From Ilex aquifolium (lineage: Eukaryota; Streptophyta; Magnoliopsida; Aquifoliales; Aquifoliaceae): a DNA stretch of 64,000 bases. The stretch lies in contig OX637409.1 in assembly GCA_951799425.1 (NCBI GenBank), forward strand, positions 8,962,960 to 9,026,959, in the 5' to 3' direction. Both the position numbers and the translations under genes were made by a program. Positions 44,299-54,528 of the stretch are shown in pieces. How positions within the stretch are numbered: position 1 is the first letter of the stretch; the number at the start of each line of letters is the position of its first letter. The notes below the pieces were generated by a model. That model was given only the letters and a program-made list of their open reading frames with translations, was not told where the DNA came from and ran no database searches.

Positions 44299-44833
44299 CA
44301 GGGCCGACTCTACAACATTAAAAAAAAAGCAGGTGCTTTAGGCCTCAAATTTTTAGAAGGCCCCAATTTTTTAGGTATATTATTAACTCATAAAAAAATT
44401 AGATCCTTTAAATTTTAAACCCTAAAAAAAAGGCCCCAAAATATTAAGTATAATCAACATTTTTATTGTAATAATTTGGGTCCATGATTTCATTCATAAC
44501 ATTAGAAATCTAAAAATCATAAGTTGAAAAAATAAAAAATATTCAAAAATCAACTCATATTTACCTCTACTCTCTCTTTCTCTCTCTATGTGTAAAAATT
44601 AGTACAAAACATTCAAAAAAAGTTAAAATTAAACTCTCTTTCTGATAAAAAACAAAAACAAAAACAAAAATAAAAGTTAAAATATTTTTTTCAGTAACAG
44701 TAGTACGTCCTTCTTCGGTCTCTCTCATATAATAAATTGAAAATAAATTAATTTTTTTAAAAAATTAATATTAAAAAAAAAACCTTATTTAATTTTTTCG
44801 CTTTAGGCCTCAAATTGCATTAAGCCACCCCTG
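44299..44833. mobile_element. hAT-like non-autonomous insert in the LTR of element 2
   Basis: The perfect 8-bp duplication catagatg (44291-44298 and 44834-44841) flanks a 535-bp unit. It starts CAGGGCCGACTC and ends with the complement of CAGGGGTGGCTT. The partner LTR (around 40016-40040) shows the empty site with a single catagatg. The AT-rich interior has no coding sequence. Confidence 0.85.
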
Positions 44834-45020
44834 CATAGATGCCCCCTATGTGTAGGCGGAGCTTACATTTTACAGTCGCCTCCTAACAGATTGAGGTGGT
44901 TTATCAGTAACTAAAAGACTAATTTGGTAGAGGTGGTGTCATCTTCGCAACGGATGAGGCAGTTGCGGAGCTCTCCTCAACACGGGGTCTTAGGATGGCA
45001 TGGTTGACTTCTTTGCTCCA

Positions 45021-45180
45021 TACTCCAAGGTGGCTTAGATGAGGCTTTTAGAATGACGCTTACTCCAAGGTGGCTTGGATGAGGCTCTTGGGATGACGTT
45101 TACTTCAAGGTGGCTTGGATGAGCCTCTTGAGATGACGCTTACTCCAAGGTGGTTTGGATGAGGCTCTTGGAATGGCGCC
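45021..45180. repeat. Four exact-length 40-bp tandem units in the LTR of element 2
   Basis: Units start at 45021, 45061, 45101 and 45141, each beginning tact(c/t)caaggtgg(c/t)tt. The partner LTR has two units (40204-40283). Confidence 0.9.
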
Positions 45181-45335
45181 GCCTACTTCTTGATGACAGG
45201 ACCCTCGGAGCCTTGATGAGCCTGACGGGACGTAAATCTCTTTTAGGCTGGACGCATTGAATTTTGTCTAGTGAACCCTTTATTTAAGTTGGACCCACAA
45301 CCTGAATTAGGTCTTGAGCCGGCCCCATCAGAAGC

Positions 45336-47148
45336 GATTTATTTATCGTGGTTGGCTTGACTTCCAACAAAAATTCTATTTGTTATTTATATTCGGACAA
45401 AAGGCAGCTGTAGTGAAAACTATATTCTGACTTATTGGGTAGACTTTAAAGCAAAAGCGTGTGGTAGAGAAATTTCCAAATATTTCAAACACTAAACACC
45501 TTAAATTAAAATAAATATAACGATTGCAATCAAGTAGGCTGTTCCTGACCAAAATAACAAATAAAAAAAATCAAGTAGAGGCTGTTTAGTATCTGTTTTG
45601 CAAAGACTTGTGGACTGCAACAATATTTTTTTAATGCAAAGCAGGCCCTTCCAAATTTAATAATGTTATTTGGATTTAATTTTTTAATATAATTTATTAA
45701 GCTAATTCATCCTAATTGTTAAATTAACAGTAATATTATGCTTATCAAGTTTTTTATCTCAAATAATATGGAACAATCTTTATCGTTAAATATTAATAGG
45801 ACTCACTTATTTGATGGTAAAAATTGTATCATATCACTTGAGGTGAAAAACTTGGTAAAAAATATTAGTCAACATATCAGTGTTAATTAAATTAATTATA
45901 AATTTCAATAAATACTGAGTTCGTCAATACAATGACTATAAATCATTAAATTAATAATTAAATACAAATAACCCTTACCAACTGTATAATTTCGTCTAGC
46001 TTTTGGTACAGTCAACAGCCCAACAACGTTTGAGTTGGGCAAAAGACCATTCTGCATTACTCATATCATATATCGAGTCATTCTTTTTGTATTTATAGCT
46101 CAAGACAACAGTTAGTATGATTATATGTGTTATATGTACTTTTGAAATATATCATCTTATTTTTGTGTATTTTTGTGTAAGACAACGTTTATTAATGAAA
46201 TATGTTTATTTAATTTTGGATCTTGCATTCATTTGTTGTTTTATTATTTCAATTCATTTTAGCACAATATTTTGATCTACTATATTTGTGGTTGCCTTTG
46301 TAAAATTACTTTCCAAACCAAGTATTGGATAAAACCATTTGTTGTTATCCAACAATTTATTCGAGTTACTGGGATTTCATTGAATAGGTTTGGATTTAGA
46401 ATCCAAATCAGTCCAATCCACCAAAATTTTGCTAAACACCCCCATAAGGTATGATTGGGAGGTGTCTCTCTTTGAATTCCTTGCGAACTAAAGTGACAAT
46501 TAAAAAAGATGTCTTTATTTTTAAAAATAATATTTTATTTAAAATTTATTCTTCTTACTTTTTAAGATTTTCATTGTCCAGACTTAAAATGATAATGATA
46601 ATGATAATAGAGAATTATAAATTTTATGATTTATAGAAACAACAAATAAACAAATAAAGACAGATGGTCAAAATAATAAAAAAAAAAAAGGTAGACCAGT
46701 TGTCCTTTGTTTGCTAGAGAGGGAGATAAATAAAGTGGAAGTGAGAATTTATTAGACTTTTAAACTCTTTTACCGTGCATAGAGAGAAAGAGAGAAAGAG
46801 TGTGTGTGTGATTAAGAGAAAATGTTGAATATTCACTTTTTACTGTTGCTTTTTTTTTTTTTGTTTTTTTTTCAATTTTTTATAATATTTTTTTGTGTCA
46901 TGGGTTGGAGAAATAGGTCTAAATTATTCAATTTAAATTTAACTTTAATTTTATTATTGAGCTTAATTTTTATAAAATTAATTTTTTTATTTAATCTAAT
47001 GGTTATAATTACAAAAAATGGGACTTAACTAAAATATGGACCTAAAACTCAAGTTTTAAAGGCTTTGCAGTAGGGCCGGCCCTGGTTGGTGACCCCGGAC
47101 CCACACCAAAACAGTTTCAGTCTGCAACCAAGCAAATGGATCTTGGCA
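45336..47148. other. Intergenic AT-rich; fragment of a CAGGGCCGGCCC element end
   Basis: No gene recognised. At 47072-47085 the sequence tagggccggccctg reads on the minus strand as a hAT-like terminus (CAGGGCCGGCCCTA), but I could not find its other end or duplication. A GATAAT short tandem (46589-46610) and T-rich runs near 46850 produce spurious frames. Confidence 0.4.
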
Positions 47149-47248
47149 GATTTTGAAGAGCTTTTGACCAATCCAAGACAGTTTTGAAAAAATATTTCCA
47201 AATAAGAGTGGTTTTGAAAGTAATTCTCAAATGCAGGCACTTTTTAAA

Positions 47249-47420
47249 AACGTCAAACCGACTGACGTTTTTATGCTAAAGACGTCAGTCCGTTTGACGC
47301 CTTTAGCATAAAAACGTCAGTCTGTTTGACGTTTTTAAGCCCAAACAGGCGGCCCAGTAAACCCCTTAAAAACGTCAAACCGTTTGACGTCTTTAATAAA
47401 CACGTCAAACCGTTTGACGT
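47249..47420. repeat. Left cluster of five ~20-bp palindromes (ACGTCA..TGACGT)
   Basis: Units lie at 47249-47268, 47281-47300, 47314-47333, 47371-47390 and 47401-47420, of the form aacgtcaaaccgtttgacgt. Each holds two inverted TGACG half-sites. The mirror set lies at 50733-50904 in the other TIR. Confidence 0.9.
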
Positions 47421-47539
47421 CTTTAAAATTGAATGCCTAATTTCCCTCTTCTTTCCTCTCCTCCATTATTTCCCCCAAATTGGTGAGCCCTAACCCGCTT
47501 CACTTCATCAGGCTTCAATTTCAATTGTCGAAGAACCAT

Positions 47540-47740
47540 TGCAGAACCACCTCCATCGCAGCAGAACCATCGCTGAACCACTCCATCGCAGCACCACCCA
47601 CGCCCAACTAGCACCACCAAGCGCCACCCACGACCACCCACGCCCAACCAGCACCACCAAGCGCCACCCACGACCACCCACTACCACCCAGCACCACCCA
47701 CGACCACCCAGCACCACCACGACCACCCAGCGCCACCCAC
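47540..47740. repeat. CCACCCACGACCACCCAGCA minisatellite in the MULE TIR
   Basis: Tandem, diverged 18-24-bp C/A-rich units. The complementary array is at about 50378-50560. Open frames rich in Trp/Gly/Val on one strand and His/Pro/Thr on the other are products of the repeat. Confidence 0.85.
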
Positions 47741-47759
47741 ATCTCTCTCTCTCTTAGTT

Positions 47760-50360
47760 TCCCGAAATACACTGCTTCAGTGGCTCAAAGGAATCTAAAG
47801 AACATTTGTCAGGTAATGATTAATGTCTGTGAAAGTTTTGTTTTGCTGATGATTGTAAATCACATGCATTTTATCATCAACTTGTCCAACCTCGAGGATT
47901 CTGTTTAATAATGACGTCTTCTTCTATTTCATCTAAGTGTTGCATAATGAGCTACACATCCGGTAAAGCTCCGACAGGTGATCTCCTACCTTGGCCTTCT
48001 TCTTCTCCTCCTTTTCGGGTTTCCGAGTAGATTATTGAGTTGATTATTGAATTGAGTAGAGTTGATTATTGATTATTTGAACCCCCCTGCCTAAATGTTC
48101 GAATTTTGGATTTCGACTATAAATAAGTAGAATAGAGCACTCAAGATTTTTTTGAGACGATTTTCATTGTTTCTCTCTTATTTCTGTCTTACAGTACTAG
48201 AGCTTCACGGTTCATGCTTCCATCCATGTTCTAAGTGTGTTTCCATGTATATTTTGATGGTTTCAACATGTTCAATGGTGGCTGGAGTTTGGAGTTTTGA
48301 GTTGCAGTACTCTTGATGCTTCAATGGTGTGAAGGCAAACGATGAAAGGGAAACTTTGATTGGACTTTGTTCACCAAGTGTTCGATGAATTGTCTATGTA
48401 AAAGTTGCTCTGTTTTGGACATTTGACATGCTGCCCACGGTGAAGCTGGTTTTGTTATGTTGGGAGACATTGAGTTGCTGCCTCTTAGAAGGATTGAATT
48501 GCAAATTGTACACTCATTCAATTTTGTAAATGGTAAAACAATGAAAAAGAAAAGATTACTTTTGCCTTTGGATTAATATGATGCCAAATTGAACATGCTT
48601 GTAGAACTTTTATGTCTGAAGTGAAAGTCCTGGATTTGTATAACATTCATATATATTTGGATGCAGTGATGCTTGAAACATGTTCGAAGATATTCCAAAT
48701 AGAAATGAGAAAGGAGTTGTAAAGTTGTTTTATAGAGGATATTTGTCGGGTATGAATTGGATTAATCATGGAACCAGTTCAATAATACTCTATGCTGCTT
48801 GGGTTTGAATTGTACATTTTGACATATTTGCACACATGACCGTGTGAATACAGTTTACATTCCAAAAGAAAAAAACTTCAGCAATTGAGTTGTAGCACTG
48901 ATTTCATATTAGCACTGACTGATCGGCTGTATCTCTATCCATAACTGCTTGGGCTACATCTACTATTTATTCATTGGAAACCACTTCAAAACCCAGTTCA
49001 TAAACAAAAGAAAAAACACAACATAAATATTCTTTCAAAAAATGAAAGAAGTCATTTCTATCATTGATTAATGAAATCCAGCATTAGATACAACAGAAAG
49101 GTACTATTCCAGCTTGAACAGAACAGTACAACACAATACAACACTACTCTCAAGAAAACAAAAACAAAAACAGATGGTTTGATTCCCATGACTTCTTCTA
49201 AGCAACCTCTACGACACAAAACTGCAGCACCAATGGCTTCAGAGTACAATAACCACCTTCTCCAGGGAAATAAGCGATGAAGTATGAGCAATAAGGGGCT
49301 CATAATGATCAGCATCGGCACCACACCAACCTGTAAGAGAGAAGGCATTGCAGACTCAGCATACAACTTCAAGGCAGATGATAATATTGCACAAAAATGT
49401 ATTTAATTGACATGGTTTGATTCCCATGGTTTTAACATATGGGAAGGTATTGATTCCCATGGTTTTAACATAAATACTCGAGTAAGAAAGTCCAACACCA
49501 GCAGGAGAGTCCAAATATATAATGTTGGAAACCTGAGATGAAAAACTCCATCCTTGATGTCAAACTATATATATGCACAAATGCACAATGAACTGAATTT
49601 AACACAAATTGTAACCTTAGACCAGCTGTATGGATTGAGATGCAGCGTGGGCAAGCTTCCGTGTGCCTTTCCCTCTTCAAAATTGAAGGGACCTGCAATA
49701 TATGATTCAGACATCCGTATGCATATTAGTCAATTGGAGAAAATAATCCTCTTCTTTTCTCTTTTCTTGGTAAGAGTAAAACAACTATAGTTCAAGCTTC
49801 AAGCTTCAAGCAGGTTCAAGCTTCAAGCAGGGAGTTAAAGACGCTTTTAATTAAGAGAAACTTGATCACAATTGTTATCAGCTCACCTAACCAAATAAAA
49901 GATACTGAACAAATTCAGCCAACTCATACTTGATTTGTTTTTCAAGATAGAAGTAGAAACAAGAGAAAGTAACGCATGAGTCAATCTATAATTGAAGGCA
50001 ATAATTGGAAAGTGACATTTAATTTTAGTATAGCAGAGATGCGAAATAAAACAAGGAAAAGCTGATAAGAAGCTACAGGACGTCACCCACAACAGCAGAA
50101 GTAGGAAAAGCTCCCAATAAGCCGAATCATCCAACATGAAAGGCAAATAAGGAGATCAAGGAAAATGGAAGGAAAAATAAAATACCAGAAAGCTAAAGCA
50201 ACTCACCCATAATAACAATAAAGGAAAAAGTCCCTTGGCTGATCAACCTCAAATAGATCGTCTTCCAAAATGCATAGACCAGTTTTATAGCACTTCGCTA
50301 ACAAACAGAGAAGAAGAAAGTCTGGATGATTTGGTTCTGGTGGTGTCGCTGGGGCTGTAA
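47760..50360. other. Interior of the long-TIR MULE, no recognised gene
   Basis: Unique-looking AT-rich sequence between the TIRs. Frames such as 49061-49372 and 49883-50146 on the minus strand are hydrophobic but lack any motif I know. It could contain captured host sequence (Pack-MULE style), which cannot be decided by eye. A CTTCAAGCTTCAAGCAGG tandem duplication lies at about 49793-49830. Confidence 0.4.
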
Positions 50361-50732
50361 CACAGAGAGAGAGAGATGTGGGTGGCGCTGGGTGGTCGTG
50401 GTGGTGCTGGGTGGTCGTGGGTGGTGCTGGGTGGTAGTGGGTGGTCGTGGTGGTGCTGGGTGGTCGTGGGTGGTCGTGGGTGGTGCTGGGTGGTAGTGGG
50501 TGGTCGTGGGTGGCGCTTGGTGGTGCTGGTTGGGCGTGGGTGGTGCTGCGATGGAGTGGTTCAGCGATGGTGCTGCTGCGATGGAGGTGGTTCAGCGATG
50601 GAGGTGGTTCTGCAATGGTTCTTCGACAATTGAAATTGAAGCCTGATGAAGTGAAGCGGGTTAGGGCTCACCAATTTGGGGGAAATAATGGAGGAAAGGA
50701 AAGAAGAGGGAAATTAGGCATTCAATTTTAAA

Positions 50733-50904
50733 GACGTCAAACGGTTTGACGTGTTTATTAAAGACGTCAAACGGTTTGACCTTTTTAAAAGATTTACTAG
50801 GCCACGTGTTTGGGCTTAAAAACGTCAAATGAACTGACGTTTTTATGTTAAAGGCGTCAAACGGACTGACGTCTTTAGCATAAAAACGTCAGTCGGTTTG
50901 ACGT
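50733..50904. repeat. Right cluster of five ~20-bp palindromes
   Basis: Units lie at 50733-50752, 50763-50782, 50821-50840, 50853-50872 and 50885-50904. This is the inverted counterpart of the left cluster, with a few base differences. Confidence 0.9.
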
Positions 50905-51005
50905 TTTTAAAAAGTGCCTGCATTTGAGAATTACTTTCAAAACCACTCTTATTTGGGAATATTTTTTCAAAACTGCCTTAGATTGGTCAAAAGCTCGATT
51001 TTGAA

Positions 51006-52864
51006 AACTTATAAGAGCATCTACAAGCTTACTTAAATTTTTATTCAAATTAAAATTAAAATCTTAATTTGATATAAATTACTGTAATATAAACATTCAA
51101 AATCAAAAGAGAATAAATTATCATTTAGGCATTTACTAAAGATCAAATATTTTGTCACATAATTAACAACTATATCATATATATGTATAATATAAAATAG
51201 GACAGACTTCAATAAGTTCTTTCGACTGTCTCAAATAGACTTATCCAACGACCATCAACATTCCTATCAATAATTTGATATTTAATTACACCGTGCTTTT
51301 AGGTACGAGTTACCCCTAGTAATCTAACAAAATAGCTAGTGTCATGGTACCTAAATTTACATTTGAGTACCATACTTTAAATATTATTTATGACTATTGA
51401 TCTTTCTTAGTAATCATTAATCATAAAAATAATAAAATAATTTTAAATGTGTCATTTTTTTATCAATAGAAAAAAAAAGTAGATGGTACAAAAAAATTAC
51501 TTTTCGATACTGTGGTCATAGAATCTAATAATTATCACGTGTGAAAAAAAAAAAAAAAAAGTTCACGTTACCCATTTAATTATAATTCTACGTGATGATA
51601 ATAATATGATATTACCGTTAAATTGAATAATTACTCATCATAGAGTACAATTTTTTTGAATTTCATTGACTAATAAACCATCTATTATGAATTTGAATGG
51701 GCTTAGTATATTTTTATGAATAACTCATCAATCTACCAAGAAAGAAATTAAAAAATATATTTGAAAAAGTAGTATAAATACAAAAAATTAGACTAAAATT
51801 CGAAGGAAATAACTGTATATTAAGGAAACACCTTGGTAAGAAGCTAATGAACCCCAAGGGGCTTTTTGTTAAGGGGGTACGGAGGGTTTGATAAGATGGG
51901 TTTGAGAAAAATAGTTTAAAGAATCTTCAAACTCCATGTTTGGATTAAAAATTTAATCCTGAGTTCCCAAACTCGGCCTGCAGCTGACTCGAATATTAAA
52001 CTCATGATCATGGGTTTTGTCAAACCTAGAGGGAATGTGGGTTTGGAAAAATGGGTTAAGGGATTAAGGATGTAAAAGATAATTGTACCCTTTAATATAG
52101 ATATGAATTGGATTGATCAAGGGTAAAAAGTCATTTACAGGATAAATAGTTATTAATAATTATGATATATCTGCAGGTCTTACATGTGTATATGTTGTAT
52201 ACCAGACATGAATATGAATCAGATTCAATGTTGAATCTTATCTTTGTAAAGAGAGGTTTGAGTTTGAAATGGTTTAGAGAAGCCAATCTAAACCCGCTCT
52301 AAAAATCCATACAAATATGCTCTAAGAGGAATGAACCATGTTTGGCATCCAAGACAAAATACCAGGATAGGATATGGCTACATGCTTCACAGAAGATATT
52401 AAAGAAAGGAAAAAAGACCAAAAACAAAATGCATGCGTTTGGTTCTATTAGATTGGAAGCGATCAGACTATCTTATCCAATTTATCCAACCTAATTTCTT
52501 TTGGCAGGTTTTTGATAAATTCGTTTATTTTATCAGGGTGTGTTTGTTTGACGGATAAGAGTCGTATAAACAGGTGGAATTGGGTCAAATAATATGTGGG
52601 ACTCTTTAATACTTTATTTTGTTTTGTTTATTTCATGTAGTACTATTTTTCGGATCTAAATCTCAACCAGTTAGCTATAGTAACTCTTAACCCATGTACA
52701 TGACTATATTTAATATCACCTAGAAGATAATATGAAAGGTGATATTATCAGGCGAGATTGGACCACTGACGGTAAAGGCCCTTAAATGACTATACTACCC
52801 TTTCCCACACATCTCCATATAAAAAACCTCCCCTTCACTCACTCAACAAACAAGGTTGTACACC
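51006..52864. other. Intergenic AT-rich, no gene seen
   Basis: No coding motif on either strand. A poly(A) run lies at about 51546-51560. GGGTTTGA-rich sequence at 51880-52330 may be an old element without visible ends. Confidence 0.4.
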
Positions 52865-52924
52865 AAAGGAACATCAACTCAGTTGGATTCACCCAGTAGA
52901 TGGTGAGATCAAAATCAATGTTGA
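52865..52924 (+). pseudogene. RNase H-like fragment, left part
   Basis: The plus strand reads HPVDGEIKINVD, the typical start of the RNase H-like domain (RVT_3) found at the end of plant non-LTR retrotransposon proteins and in derived genes. It is cut by the copia element after GTTGA and continues at 60121. Confidence 0.6.
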
Positions 52925-53410
52925 TGTAGGAAAACGTATACTTATTGCGGAAGCATAGGATCAAAGACATACCTTATTCGCTTTAATCCCAAATATCGTT
53001 TGAGGATGTTCTACGTACTTTAGAATCTGAAAATTGTCTTTTCTTCGATTGCTCGAGCAGTATGGAGTTGTTACACAATAGGAATCAACACCGAGTTTCC
53101 ACAGCACAAAAGCCTTTTAACGTTATGTAGGGAGAGAGAGAAATAGAGTAGGTATCTTAGATTACTCATCTATTGGATTGCCTTGGGTTTATATAGGCAA
53201 CCAATGAGTGTCATTAAGAGACACATTCTATATGGACATGTCTGTTAATATTTAACAGACATGTATATTGGGTGAAGGATACCTTTTGGTAAATGATACC
53301 TCTTGGTAAGGGGTACCTCCAAAAGACATGCCCCTTTGGGCATTCTTTAATTTGGGTCAACCCACCATGGGCGCCCCGGTTCGGGTCCATGACCCAACCA
53401 ATATCTAACA
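52925..53410 (-). repeat. 3' LTR of the copia element
   Basis: This 486-bp LTR is identical in length to the 5' LTR. The inverted palindrome ctgttaatatttaacag occurs at about 53242-53258. Confidence 0.95.
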
Positions 53411-54528
53411 TCTCCCACTCGCACGTGGTGGGTACGACACTGTCATCTCTCTCAATCCATTATATACATCAACATCAATTCATACAGACTAATGGGCCGT
53501 GCGACCGCTGAGCACACCTGCAATTTAGGAGCTCTACACTAGAAACTCTATAGAGCCAGCATAGAGACATCAACCCAAAAAAAATAAAAAATAAAAATGG
53601 TGTCCCAAGTACTCTAGACCCATTCGGATACACCGGTTCAAACATCTCTAATCCCTCACAATATAAGAGCATGCATAACCCCTCGAAGTTTTCGCCTATA
53701 CATTCACACTTTGTCTCTATCTAAATTAGCGCCCAAAGTTGTCGACAGTGAATATATCGTGGGATGTTCCAAATGGTCTTCCTTTCGCCCTCATGTCACT
53801 TAGTTCAAAATTAACCGTTTTCCCAGCAATGTCCTGGAAGGCCGAATTACTCATGGCCGTAAGTAACATGCCAAAGTAGCTGAGCATTAATTCTTTCACT
53901 TTATGACATAGTCAAAAGTCAGAGAGTATATAGAATGTTTGGTTAAACAAAATAACCTGGTCATGTAAAAATGACTCAGAGGGCTCACACAGTGAGGAAG
54001 CAGGGATCCATTCATTCACCTCCTTAATTGTCGCCAAGCACATGTAGTATGAAATACATGCTACGGTGGAGTGTCTCGATCCTAATGAGAGCGTATGTCA
54101 TACTCAAACACCGTACAGATCTTAGTCAAGAAGCTCTACAAGCGTCTAACCCGAGTTTTTTATTTGCTCGTCCTCCAAAGACGCCAAATTAAGATCTCGT
54201 ATCTGGCTAATCAACAAACACAGGCATAATGGACATGGAGTTGTATCCATTATCGATTCTCAAATGTCAAATCTCATTCTGTATACAAAACAGAGCGATA
54301 CTATATGTTAGAGTATCTCATCTTTGCTCGCTATATCAAGCGCCAAAGGCGATTGCTCGTGTGAGTGAGCCAATCACGTCCGCTGACATACTTAATGTGT
54401 GTGTTTTCTCAAATATCAAGGTAATCAAGCAATATAACACTTAATTGCAATTAAAACCATGTATTAATATCCCAAAAAAAAATGTCAATACAAACGACTG
54501 TGTGATCCATATAACCTCTAGCACATAA
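53411..54528. other. 3' non-coding part of the copia element
   Basis: This 1.1-kb stretch lies between the polyprotein stop and the 3' LTR. The purine tract AGTGGGAGA (minus strand, 53411-53419) abuts the LTR. No further ORF was recognised. Confidence 0.6.

Larger units (their letters stand above)
39742..45330 (-). mobile_element. Non-autonomous gag-only gypsy element (element 2)
   Basis: The LTRs are at 39742-40433 (3') and 44047-45330 (5', enlarged by an insertion). The 5-bp target duplication gaagc is perfect (39737-39741 and 45331-45335). The minus-strand primer site TTTTGGCGCCGTCAGTGGGAA abuts the 5' LTR, and a polypurine tract (AGGGGGCAAA) abuts the 3' LTR. The 3.6-kb interior has a gag remnant but no protease, RT, RNase H or integrase motif that I can find. 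Instead it has GC-rich low-complexity sequence and an antisense coiled-coil repeat. It is therefore non-autonomous. The primer site shows it shares a replication class with elements 1 and 3. Confidence 0.82.
44047..45330 (-). repeat. 5' LTR of gypsy element 2 (with insertion)
   Basis: It spans 1284 bp, of which 535 bp plus an 8-bp duplication is a nested hAT-like insert (44299-44833). Without it the LTR is about 741 bp. It has four tandem 40-bp units (45021-45180), against two in the other LTR, and many substitutions, so the element is old. Confidence 0.8.
47158..50996. mobile_element. Non-autonomous MULE with ~600-bp terminal inverted repeats
   Basis: The perfect 9-bp duplication gattttgaa (47149-47157 and 50997-51005) flanks a 3839-bp unit that starts GAGCTTTTGACCAAT and ends with its complement. 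The inverted repeats run from 47158 to about 47754 and from 50996 back to about 50363, and are near-identical through most of their length. Long TIRs and a 9-bp duplication are diagnostic of MULEs. The terminal parts carry five 20-bp palindromes on each side. The inner parts carry a CCACGACCACCCAGCACCA-type minisatellite. The interior (47760-50360) has no transposase motif. Confidence 0.88.

Noticed and set aside
46822-47028. Phe/Leu-rich frame
   Set aside because: It arises from T-rich simple sequence.
47249-47420. Palindromic repeats considered as a CRISPR-like or terminator array
   Set aside because: The spacers are not unique, the array is mirrored in the other TIR, and the context is a eukaryotic MULE.
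47423-47757. Trp/Gly/Val-rich and His/Pro/Thr-rich frames (and their mirror at 50376-50731)
   Set aside because: They are translations of the C/A-rich minisatellite in the MULE TIRs.
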